7,490 nucleotides of DNA from Candidatus Bathyarchaeum sp. (GTDB taxonomy: Archaea; Thermoproteota; Bathyarchaeia; Bathyarchaeales; Bathyarchaeaceae): positions 1 to 7,490 of the forward strand of contig PIXT01000180.1 of assembly GCA_003096235.1 (NCBI GenBank), written 5' to 3'. Shown piece by piece: positions 1-5,373 of this stretch (positions are counted from its first letter, which is position 1; the number at the start of each line of letters is the position of its first letter). The translations under genes were made by a program, and so were the position numbers. The notes beneath the pieces were generated by a model. The model was not told where the DNA came from, did not search any database, and worked only from the letters and a program-made list of their open reading frames with translations.

Positions 1-207
1 GAGTACAGTCCAGCCTTCTGTTTCGTCTTTTAGTTCAAGCATGTTTTTTCGAAGCTCAAACGCTGACATGCGTTCAACAATCATTCGTTGCAAATCAACA
101 AAGAAGGGCCCCTCATCTGTTGGGTGTCTTAGTTCGTGTATTCCCCAAACAAAACATGAGACAACCAAAGACATAAACGCCAAAAAAAGGATAACGAACC
201 CTATCAT
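1..207 (-). CDS. Small membrane-anchored protein, partial (C-terminus beyond left edge)
   Basis: This frame opens at an ATG and stays open for 69 codons to the left edge, so only the N-terminus is visible. Its start overlaps the stop of the upstream glycosyltransferase in an ATGA tetranucleotide, and a strong Shine-Dalgarno (GGAGGT) lies 8 bases before the ATG, inside the end of that gene. Both facts argue for a real, translationally coupled gene. Residues 1-22 form one hydrophobic helix (MIGFVILFLAF and onward), which could be a signal anchor. A polar, charged stretch follows with a DEGPFFVD segment near residues 31-38 and an amphipathic part rich in Met, Arg and Glu. I do not recognise the family. 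Its position as third member of an archaeosortase-glycosyltransferase operon suggests a job in surface polymer synthesis or export, but that is inference from context only. Confidence 0.72.
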   Translation of the reverse strand, partial: MIGFVILFLAFMSLVVSCFVWGIHELRHPTDEGPFFVDLQRMIVERMSAFELRKNMLELKDETEGWTVL

Positions 208-1592
208 GGTTCAGTACCTCCACCGTTTTTGTGGTTAGGGTGATTGTTGTAGTAACGAATTCCGTTGCCATTTCGTTTTGTTTTGTCCCAACGATTTTTG
301 TTATTGCCGTTGTTGTGATTGTTGTTATTGACAAGGTTGTTGTAATGATGGTTCCCAGTGCCGCTTCGTTTGGTTTTTTTCCATGTTCCTGCTTGAAGAA
401 AAACAGAGTCAAAGAACGCTGTGGTACATATTAGAACATACCCGAAAAAGTTGAAGAATGCTAGCGGCAAAAGCCACATGCTTCTTCCTCTTTTGTCAAG
501 GAAAATGCTTCCTCCAACTTCGTTAAAGACCGCGAAGTTGCCCACATTATTGTATGACAAAGTGAACAGCAACGCAGGGAAGAATGGGCTCCACCAAGGT
601 GCCGCGAAAAGATAGCTGATTATTCCCAAAATCCAGCCGATAATCATAAGCACAGGAGCCACGTACACTCCAAGCAGGAGTGCTCCATCGAGTTTTTGTT
701 TCCAGTTCAGAACGGGTGTGGTTAACGTTTCGGAGAAGTGTTTAAACAAACACTGGTTGTGTCCGATTGCCCACCTTCGTAGCTGTCTATGTTTTTGGTC
801 CCAAGAAGACACTGCTTCTTCGTAGCATTCAGCAAGGTTGACGTAACCTACTTTCCATCCCCGCAAGAACACTTTGTAGGTTAAATCGGTGTCCTCAGCT
901 AGCATTGTTGGGTCCCATCCTCCAACTGCCTTTAGTGCACTTCTCCTGAATCCTCCGACTGTTCCGCCGAATTGTGGTAGCAGGTCTAAGTTGTATCGGG
1001 CTTGTTGATCTACTTGATAGCCGCCGCTTCTTTCAAGGTCCATCATTCTTGTCAGGTAAGATTCAGGTGTGTTCATGGGCACCACTCTTCCCATTACAGC
1101 GCCGATTTCGACATCGCTGAATGGTGCAACTAGTCGCGTAACACAGTCTTTTGGTGGTTGATAGTCTGAGTCAAAACAGAGAACAATCTCGTTGGAGGCG
1201 AACGGAAATGCAACGTTCAGTGCTTCAGGTTTTCCGCTTCCGCTGTTCGGGCTTCTGTGGACAACTTTCACAAAGTGATATTTTTCAGCATACGAATCGG
1301 CTATTGTTCCAGTTTGATCAGTTGACTGGTCATTAATCACGATAAGCTCATAGTTTCCGTTTTCTTTTGGATAATCAGATTCCACAAGCCTATCTAAAAC
1401 TGAGTGAAGCACTTTCTCTTCGTTGTGAGCGGGTACAAGTATCGAAACGCTGGGTTTATAGGAGCCCGCCAGTTCGTCGCGGCAACTTTTCTGTTTTTCG
1501 AACATTCGGTTCCAGAAGAATCTGTAGTGCCTAATTGTGTAACTCAACATGACGATGACGATCATAATTATGCAAACGTCAATTAGCAGCAT
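204..1592 (-). CDS. Processive family-2 glycosyltransferase, membrane-bound, with Asn-rich C-terminal tail
   Basis: A 462-residue membrane glycosyltransferase of the cellulose/hyaluronan/poly-GlcNAc synthase type, expected to move sugar from a nucleotide-sugar onto a growing chain at the cytoplasmic face. One helix (about residues 4-19) precedes the GT-A domain. That domain shows VPAHNEE at 53-59, the nucleotide-binding Asp in INDQST (D88), the metal-binding DSD at 141-143, the catalytic-base motif AED at 232-234, and QLRRW at 270-274, the QxxRW signature of processive enzymes. About four helices follow between residues 302 and 400. From W404 the protein has an unusual hydrophilic tail rich in Asn, His and Gly, built from two similar units. 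The ATG start lies 7 bp after the archaeosortase stop; a GGATGG ribosome site sits inside the end of that gene. Sugar and acceptor cannot be read from the sequence. Confidence 0.93.
   Translation of the reverse strand: MLLIDVCIIMIVIVMLSYTIRHYRFFWNRMFEKQKSCRDELAGSYKPSVSILVPAHNEEKVLHSVLDRLVESDYPKENGNYELIVINDQSTDQTGTIADSYAEKYHFVKVVHRSPNSGSGKPEALNVAFPFASNEIVLCFDSDYQPPKDCVTRLVAPFSDVEIGAVMGRVVPMNTPESYLTRMMDLERSGGYQVDQQARYNLDLLPQFGGTVGGFRRSALKAVGGWDPTMLAEDTDLTYKVFLRGWKVGYVNLAECYEEAVSSWDQKHRQLRRWAIGHNQCLFKHFSETLTTPVLNWKQKLDGALLLGVYVAPVLMIIGWILGIISYLFAAPWWSPFFPALLFTLSYNNVGNFAVFNEVGGSIFLDKRGRSMWLLPLAFFNFFGYVLICTTAFFDSVFLQAGTWKKTKRSGTGNHHYNNLVNNNNHNNGNNKNRWDKTKRNGNGIRYYNNHPNHKNGGGTEP
207..383 (-). repeat. 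Degenerate duplicated unit encoding the glycosyltransferase tail
   Basis: Residues 404-434 and 435-462 of the glycosyltransferase align as two units. The first begins WKKTKRSGTGNHHYNN and the second WDKTKRNGNGIRYYNN, with Trp, KTKR, Gly, Gly and YNN kept in register; both run on into Asn/His/Gly-rich sequence. The DNA copies have diverged at many third positions as well as at amino-acid-changing sites, so this is an old duplication and not an assembly artefact. The second copy is shorter and ends GGGTEP at the overlap with the next gene. Function unknown; a flexible or polymer- or metal-contacting tail is conceivable. Confidence 0.75.
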
Positions 1593-1599
1593 CTTGTTT

Positions 1600-2370
1600 T
1601 TACCATCCTGTCACGCTCATCTCATGTTTTGTTAGTTGACCAAGTGCAAGGGAATAGAAGGTTACAATGTAGATGAAGTCGACAAACACGCCTGCTAGGT
1701 AGTGCAGTAGCAGGAAAACAAGGTCGCCAAAGTAATACAGGCTTGCTATGGTGAGTGAAAGCCTCATTATGTTCCAGACAACTGAGAATGCTAGTGTTGA
1801 GGCAAGAAACAACAGTTTAATCCATAAAGGACCGTTAACCGCGAAGAGAAATGGTGTGAAAATAAATGTGATTAGAAGTAATATGATGACTCCAGAGCAT
1901 GACCAGTCAACTGTGACCCAGCTCAGACGGTGTGGCGGAATTGGAGATACAAACACAAGGTACAGGAGTGTTGCAATTAGTAGACCAGAAAAGAGTAGCC
2001 ACATTGCCTTGATGGGTAACACAATTCTTCTTGTTTGGTAAACTAGGAAGGACACTATTGCGATTACGCATATGATCAGCATGCTGGTTGCGGCGTCAGG
2101 TGCAACGAAGTTGACAGGAATTTCAAATGTTGGTCCAGCGGGTGTATAATAGAGGGGGATTCCTTCAATGAGGCTGACTGGGGTTTGGAGCATAAACAGG
2201 TTAAATTGGACGCCGGCAAAAGATAGAAGGGGAGATATTATGCTTGCCAAGAACCAGAAGTAGTTGCCGTCCATTGCGACAAGAACGGTGGCAACGCTTG
2301 ATAGGGCTACACCTATTAGAAGATGCATCTTGTTGATGCGTTTATATGGTTCTTTTTGTTCAATGTTCAA
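1600..2370 (-). CDS. Archaeosortase/exosortase-like membrane transpeptidase
   Basis: A 256-residue, highly hydrophobic protein with about seven to eight membrane segments. It carries the three-part signature of the exosortase/archaeosortase family: a Cys-Ser-Gly at 158-160 (DWSCSG), an Asn-x-x-Arg at 200-203 (WNIMR) and a His at 223 in a HYLAG context. The Arg-to-His distance of 20 residues matches my recollection of bacterial exosortases. Family members cleave C-terminal sorting signals of exported proteins and attach the new end to a lipid or glycan; the catalytic residue would be C158. The TTG start is chosen because GGAGAG lies 8 bases upstream; the next in-frame ATG is codon 15. It leads an operon with a processive glycosyltransferase, in line with the known link between exosortases and extracellular polysaccharide loci. 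No substrate with a recognisable sorting tail is in the window. Overall identity to named subfamilies could not be checked. Confidence 0.72.
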   Translation of the reverse strand: MNIEQKEPYKRINKMHLLIGVALSSVATVLVAMDGNYFWFLASIISPLLSFAGVQFNLFMLQTPVSLIEGIPLYYTPAGPTFEIPVNFVAPDAATSMLIICVIAIVSFLVYQTRRIVLPIKAMWLLFSGLLIATLLYLVFVSPIPPHRLSWVTVDWSCSGVIILLLITFIFTPFLFAVNGPLWIKLLFLASTLAFSVVWNIMRLSLTIASLYYFGDLVFLLLHYLAGVFVDFIYIVTFYSLALGQLTKHEMSVTGW

Positions 2371-2410
2371 TCAAATATCTCTCCGAGATTGTGAGCGTTA
2401 TTGAATGTTG

Positions 2411-2417
2411 TATAATC
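2411..2417 (-). promoter_or_regulatory. Candidate TATA box for the archaeosortase operon
   Basis: On the minus strand GATTATAC lies so that initiation about 25 bases downstream would fall near position 2388, just before the GGAGAG ribosome site (2379-2384) and the TTG start. The implied leader of about 18 bases is close to the leaders implied for purA and for the small ORF upstream of the KaiC-like gene. Based on spacing and a weak match only. Confidence 0.35.
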
Positions 2418-2675
2418 AGTGAGCCCTGTGTTGTGTCGTGTTTGGTTCGTGAATGTCCCCCGTTTTTTAACCTCTGTGACATGTGGCTTGACCAAGAATA
2501 AAAAATTTGCGGTAAATAGACGGTATCTGTACCTTAAAATGAAAAAGTGAAAAGTTTGCTGAAATAAAAAATATGAAAACAGGCATAAAGCAAAGAAATA
2601 TATCGCAAAAAATTTGATAAAAATATAAAAATGAATTGAAACAAAATCAATATTCACAAATACAAGCGCAATAAG

Positions 2676-2684
2676 TATTATATA
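2676..2684 (+). promoter_or_regulatory. Probable TATA box for the small ORF and KaiC-like gene
   Basis: TATTATATA is the best TATA-like match in the window. It is preceded by a purine-rich stretch that could act as a BRE. Initiation about 25 bases downstream would fall near 2706, giving a leader of about 20 bases with the GGGGG ribosome site at 2717-2721 and a GTG start at 2727. Confidence 0.55.
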
Positions 2685-2705
2685 CCCGCAATGTAAGTGT
2701 TAAAC

Positions 2706-2733
2706 TGTTCATAGCAGGGGGAAACAGTGAACA
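2706..2733. promoter_or_regulatory. Inverted repeat around the ribosome site of the small ORF
   Basis: TGTTCA (2706-2711) is the reverse complement of TGAACA (2728-2733), separated by 16 bases. The gap contains the G-rich ribosome site; the right arm overlaps the GTG start. In RNA a U-G pair could extend the stem by one. It could be a repressor site at the transcription start or a weak hairpin that masks the start. Six base pairs is short enough to be chance. Confidence 0.3.
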
Positions 2734-2858
2734 ATAAAACAGCGCATAACAGATTCAACCCAGAAAAAACAGAAAAACGAACAAAAAAGCAGCAGCAACA
2801 GCAATCAACAAAAATCAGAAACATGCTCAACACACAAACACAGATGGAAACGAACTAA
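2727..2858 (+). CDS. Possible 43-residue Gln/Lys/Asn-rich small protein upstream of the KaiC-like gene
   Basis: A GTG-initiated frame of 43 codons ends at TAA 2856-2858. A run of five G (2717-2721) sits 5 bases before the GTG, and a TATA-like box lies about 45 bases before it, so promoter, ribosome site and start are correctly spaced. The peptide is hydrophilic and basic, with a Glu/Lys/Arg patch at residues 13-21 and five consecutive Gln at 22-26; it has no membrane segment. The frame is the same as that of the KaiC-like gene, whose ATG is 21 bases past this TAA, so it might also be a decayed N-terminal extension or a leader peptide. The surrounding DNA is A-rich, and low-complexity Lys/Asn/Gln coding can arise from such DNA by chance. 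No family recognised. Confidence 0.42.
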   Translation: MNNKTAHNRFNPEKTEKRTKKQQQQQSTKIRNMLNTQTQMETN

Positions 2859-2879
2859 TTAGCAAGTTTTGATGACAAA

Positions 2880-3599
2880 ATGAATGCCCAGCGCACAATT
2901 ACAGGAATATCAGGCATTGACGAACTAATTGAAGGAGGCTTCCCGCCAAACAGCATGATAATCTTAACTGGACCCGCAGGAGCTGGAAAAAGCACCTTTG
3001 CAAGCCAATTTCTATATAACTGCGCTGTCAAATACAAAAAACGTGGAGTTTACGTCTGCTTCACAGAAACGAAAGAGTGCTTTTTATGCAACATGAGCGG
3101 ATTCGGCTGGGATTTTGAACAACTAGAAAACAGGGGAAAAATAAGCACCCTTAGTTTGTCAGTAAGCAAGGAAGCGGGAGTTCAGACAAACATAAACAAG
3201 ATAATTGATTGTATAATGGCTCTGAAAGCGGATGTTGTTGTGGCAGACCCCTTTTCATCCATGATTATGCCATTAAACAATAACATCGACGTGCAAGTAA
3301 TGATTAATCTGTTGTACAAGTTCATTAAGAAACGAAAGTGTCTATGCATTTTGATAGTTGACAAACCACAAGGTAACTTTCACTCATTTAGCAGCGGAGA
3401 AGAAATCATCAAATTCACTGCAGATGGAATCATAGACTTGAACATGTATGTTGATGATAATGGAGAGCTTCAAAGAAGAATAACAATCATAAAAATGAGG
3501 GGAACAAACCACTCAAAGCTCTCTCACCCATACATCATAGACAAAAATGGATTCAGAGTTTTGCACACAAAAAAAGAGGCAAAACTGGTTTCAACATAA
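2880..3599 (+). CDS. KaiC-like RecA-superfamily ATPase, single domain
   Basis: A 239-residue cytoplasmic P-loop ATPase with one KaiC/RadA-type domain. It begins with the family's TGISGIDELIEGG lead-in (about 8-20), then Walker A GPAGAGKST at 31-39 (K37), a CFTETKE strand at 60-66, Walker B VVVADP ending at D123, and the C-terminal KMRGTNHS (205-212) followed by IIDKNGFRV, both typical of KaiC domains. Of the paired catalytic glutamates usual after the third strand only E63 is present; the preceding position is T62. Seven cysteines, including CFLC at 67-70 and CLC at 154-156, are many for this size. The ATG start has no clear Shine-Dalgarno; the only upstream in-frame codons back to TAA 2856 offer no alternative. 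Single-domain archaeal KaiC homologues are often tied to signalling or motility, but nothing here fixes the role. Codon use is more A-rich than in neighbouring genes. Confidence 0.9.
   Translation: MNAQRTITGISGIDELIEGGFPPNSMIILTGPAGAGKSTFASQFLYNCAVKYKKRGVYVCFTETKECFLCNMSGFGWDFEQLENRGKISTLSLSVSKEAGVQTNINKIIDCIMALKADVVVADPFSSMIMPLNNNIDVQVMINLLYKFIKKRKCLCILIVDKPQGNFHSFSSGEEIIKFTADGIIDLNMYVDDNGELQRRITIIKMRGTNHSKLSHPYIIDKNGFRVLHTKKEAKLVST
3569..3575 (-). terminator. Possible T-run terminator for purA inside the KaiC-like gene end
   Basis: Seven consecutive T on the minus strand lie about 37 bases past the purA stop, within the 3' end of the convergent KaiC-like gene. Archaeal transcription commonly stops at such T runs without a hairpin. 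Only 12 bp separate the two convergent genes, so termination inside the opposite gene is likely. Confidence 0.35.
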
Positions 3600-3611
3600 C
3601 CGATCAGTCAT

Positions 3612-4628
3612 CTAATTCTTCTTTAGCTCATCTCGTCTATCCACGACTTCCATTGTACCTGGACCAGTGCCCAGCATCGTAACAGGAACTTTAAGCTGCT
3701 TTTCAATGTTCTCGACAAACGCTTTTGCTTCCCCTGAAATTTCGGCATATGTTGTAGCGCCTTTGCATTCCGGAAACAGCACATCAATCTTTGTCACGGT
3801 AACTTGGGTGGCGCCATTTAACATAACAGCACGTTTTGCTAAATCAAAATCGAAGGGTGCAGCTCTTCGTTTTCTTCCAGTGTTTGTGGCAATTTCAGCC
3901 CATCCTCTACGTTCAGCTTCTTCCCAAGAAAGCTCGCCATTAAGAGGACCGCCTCCAACACGAGTATTGTAAGCTTTGAATACAACTATAACGTCATCAA
4001 CGTTTGTTGGACCAACACCAACATCTGAACATGCAGCAGCTGCACACACATCTTTCGAGGTGCAGTATGGGTATGTTCCATGGAAAAGTGAAAGGTATGT
4101 TCCTTGGGTGCCTTCTATGAGAACGTTTTTTCCTTCGCTGATGGCTGTGTTCACTTCTAAGGGAACATCCACCAAATAGTCTTTAAGATTTGGAACTTCG
4201 CGAGCTAATTTGGCGACTCGCATTACTCTATCAGAGTTGCATGGACCTGACCCTGAACCTGTTGATTTTATTTTTTGTGCCAGATACCCCTTTTTGTCTG
4301 CTTCCATGTGTTTAGGTTCAATTATTGCACATTGTGGGTCTACACCGACTCGGTCTTTGGTTCCTAGGGCTGTTACTTCGTTTAAGAAAATGTCTGGATT
4401 AACTAGAACTCCTGGACCAATGAGAAGGCGACAATCAGGCGCAGTGAAAGCGCTGGGCAGCATTCTGAGCTTGTAGGTTTTTCCTTCATAAACCACAGTG
4501 TGACCAGCATTCGGACCCACCCCAGCTCTTGCTGTTACTGCAGTTTTGTCTTTTACTGCTAGGTAGGAAATCATTTTTCCTTTTCCGGTGTCTCCGAAGA
4601 ATCCGCAAACTAATACTGTACAGGGCAT
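3612..4628 (-). CDS. purA: Adenylosuccinate synthetase (archaeal short form)
   Basis: Joins IMP and aspartate using GTP to make adenylosuccinate, the first committed step from IMP to AMP, in the cytoplasm. The 338 residues match the short archaeal form; bacterial and eukaryotic enzymes are near 430. The N-terminal GFFGDTGKGK (9-18) is the phosphate loop, with the catalytic Asp at 13; NAGHTV at 40-45 gives the catalytic His (H43). Also visible are STGSGSG (122-128) in the IMP-binding region, IEGTQGTYLS (171-180), YPYCTSKD (187-193 region), TNTGRKRR (248-255) and the guanine-recognising TKIDVL (279-284). The loop has Thr where many members have Glu (GDEGKGK). The ATG start is supported by GGAG 8 bases upstream (4637-4640). 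The gene stands alone on its strand, with no other purine gene in view. Confidence 0.97.
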   Translation of the reverse strand: MPCTVLVCGFFGDTGKGKMISYLAVKDKTAVTARAGVGPNAGHTVVYEGKTYKLRMLPSAFTAPDCRLLIGPGVLVNPDIFLNEVTALGTKDRVGVDPQCAIIEPKHMEADKKGYLAQKIKSTGSGSGPCNSDRVMRVAKLAREVPNLKDYLVDVPLEVNTAISEGKNVLIEGTQGTYLSLFHGTYPYCTSKDVCAAAACSDVGVGPTNVDDVIVVFKAYNTRVGGGPLNGELSWEEAERRGWAEIATNTGRKRRAAPFDFDLAKRAVMLNGATQVTVTKIDVLFPECKGATTYAEISGEAKAFVENIEKQLKVPVTMLGTGPGTMEVVDRRDELKKN

Positions 4629-4665
4629 ATGTTTCGCTCCAGCATGTTCATCGTGGTCTGTGGTT

Positions 4666-4675
4666 CTTAAATTTT
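4666..4675 (-). promoter_or_regulatory. Candidate TATA box for purA
   Basis: AAAATTTAAG on the minus strand resembles an archaeal TATA element. Initiation about 25 bases downstream would fall near 4645, just before the GGAG ribosome site and about 17 bases before the ATG, a leader length like those inferred for the other two promoters. Confidence 0.42.
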
Positions 4676-4758
4676 GTTGCAGTAATCGTTGATAAGTTGT
4701 AGGTTAGGTGAAAGGTTTCTGTTTGGGAAGAATTGGAATTGTGCGGAGTTTCTGAAGG

Positions 4759-4765
4759 TTTAAAT
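4759..4765 (+). promoter_or_regulatory. Weak candidate TATA box for the permease cluster
   Basis: TTTAAAT is the most TATA-like element on the plus strand upstream of the first small membrane gene. It would imply a leader of nearly 100 bases. A second option, the TTTATT at 4818-4823, would give a leader of about 40 bases. Neither can be preferred on sequence alone. Confidence 0.25.
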
Positions 4766-4884
4766 GTAAAAACAGATAAAAAGATTAAAGCTGCTTGGAG
4801 AGAAACCTGTAAAAGAATTTATTCTGGGCAACCAGATTGAAGTGATAGGGGTTAGGTGAAGCGGTTCGAAAATAACTTGGATGT

Positions 4885-5118
4885 GTGGGCGAAGTGATTG
4901 AAAAGGCTATAAAGTGGTTTAGCCGATTTGCGGTTGCCTTAGGCGGGTTTTTGATATTTGTGGGAATCGTAGCAGTTGGGGTTTTTATCATCAGCTACTT
5001 GGGTATTGTTGACTTTGGCGTTATCGAAACTGAAAACATTCAAAGCGTGTCATTATTGCTGTTGTTTGTGATTGGTTTGCTTGATGTAGTGGGCGGAATT
5101 ATACTCTGGAAAAGGTGA
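4885..5118 (+). CDS. Small two-helix membrane protein (first of three)
   Basis: A 77-residue protein with a short amphipathic start (about residues 1-14), a first membrane helix at about 15-39 and a second at about 55-74, ending in the basic WKR. The second helix has the pattern LLDVVGGIILWKR, which resembles the ends of the other two small proteins in this cluster. The start is uncertain: GTG at 4885 or GTG at 4894 are both possible, and an in-frame TAA at 4873 excludes anything further upstream. A 13-codon frame (4856-4897) after an AGGTGA-containing stretch ends with its TGA overlapping the 4894 GTG, which would fit coupled translation from the inner start. It is followed 9 bp later by a second small membrane gene and then by a permease. 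Function unknown; a permease accessory is an inference from position. Confidence 0.75.
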   Translation: MGEVIEKAIKWFSRFAVALGGFLIFVGIVAVGVFIISYLGIVDFGVIETENIQSVSLLLLFVIGLLDVVGGIILWKR

Positions 5119-5127
5119 AAGGTAGGT

Positions 5128-5358
5128 ATGGAAAACAGAAAAATCCTGTCTGCAGTGTTTGGCATAACACAGAGCATCATAGGAATAGCATCCGCAGTCT
5201 TGGCGGTTTTGCTTTTTTGTAACAGTTTTGAAGTTCAAACAATATTTACTGCGCCCCCTGAACTTTTGCCAGTTTATTTGCTGATTCTTTGTTTATTTAG
5301 CATATTTTCGGTTATAAGCGGGTTCTTTTTGATCCGTGAATGGTGGAGAAGAGTCTAA
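5128..5358 (+). CDS. Small two-helix membrane protein (second of three)
   Basis: A 76-residue protein with helices at about residues 8-30 and 46-69 and a basic, aromatic end (REWWRRV). The ATG is supported by AGGTGA (5113-5118) 9 bases upstream; this ribosome site contains the stop codon of the preceding gene, a sign of coupled translation. The loop between the helices carries a Phe-Thr-Ala-Pro-Pro stretch. It ends 15 bases before the permease start. The layout of short N-terminus, helix, polar loop, helix with internal Gly, then basic end is the same as in the genes at 4885 and 6908. No known family recognised. Confidence 0.78.
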   Translation: MENRKILSAVFGITQSIIGIASAVLAVLLFCNSFEVQTIFTAPPELLPVYLLILCLFSIFSVISGFFLIREWWRRV

Positions 5359-5373
5359 AGGAGATGTATATGA

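Larger units (their letters stand above)
2371..2726. other. AT-rich divergent intergenic control region
   Basis: This stretch separates the minus-strand archaeosortase operon from the plus-strand small ORF and KaiC-like gene. From about 2490 it becomes strongly A-rich on the plus strand, with many A runs. It contains candidate TATA boxes facing each way (near 2411 and 2676) and the left arm of an inverted repeat. A minus-strand open frame crosses most of it, but its composition (mostly Phe, Tyr, Leu and Ile from T-rich DNA) looks like non-coding sequence. No RNA gene or mobile element was recognised here. Confidence 0.6.

Noticed and set aside
113..412. Minus-strand 99-codon open frame over the glycosyltransferase tail and the start of the partial gene.
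   Set aside because: It is an out-of-frame reading of the low-complexity Asn-rich tail and the next gene; both of those frames have better start, ribosome-site and domain support.
2367..2657. Minus-strand 96-codon open frame directly before the archaeosortase, with its stop overlapping the TTG start.
   Set aside because: Its composition (Phe, Tyr, Ile and Leu from T-rich DNA, then a changed composition) looks like translated AT-rich intergenic sequence; it has no clear ribosome site and would cover the likely promoter.
2714..2727. GCAGGGGGAAACAG as a possible archaeal origin recognition box next to AT-rich DNA.
   Set aside because: Only one poor match, no second copy in inverted orientation, and no Orc1/Cdc6 gene in the window.
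3667..4476. Several plus-strand open frames of 67-101 codons opposite purA.
   Set aside because: They are antisense shadows of a well supported purA and show no recognisable protein features.
4885..5358. The small membrane proteins as archaeosortase substrates, since they end in a helix plus basic residues.
   Set aside because: They lack a recognisable sorting motif before the helix and have no export signal and ectodomain to anchor; they also sit with the permease, not with the archaeosortase.
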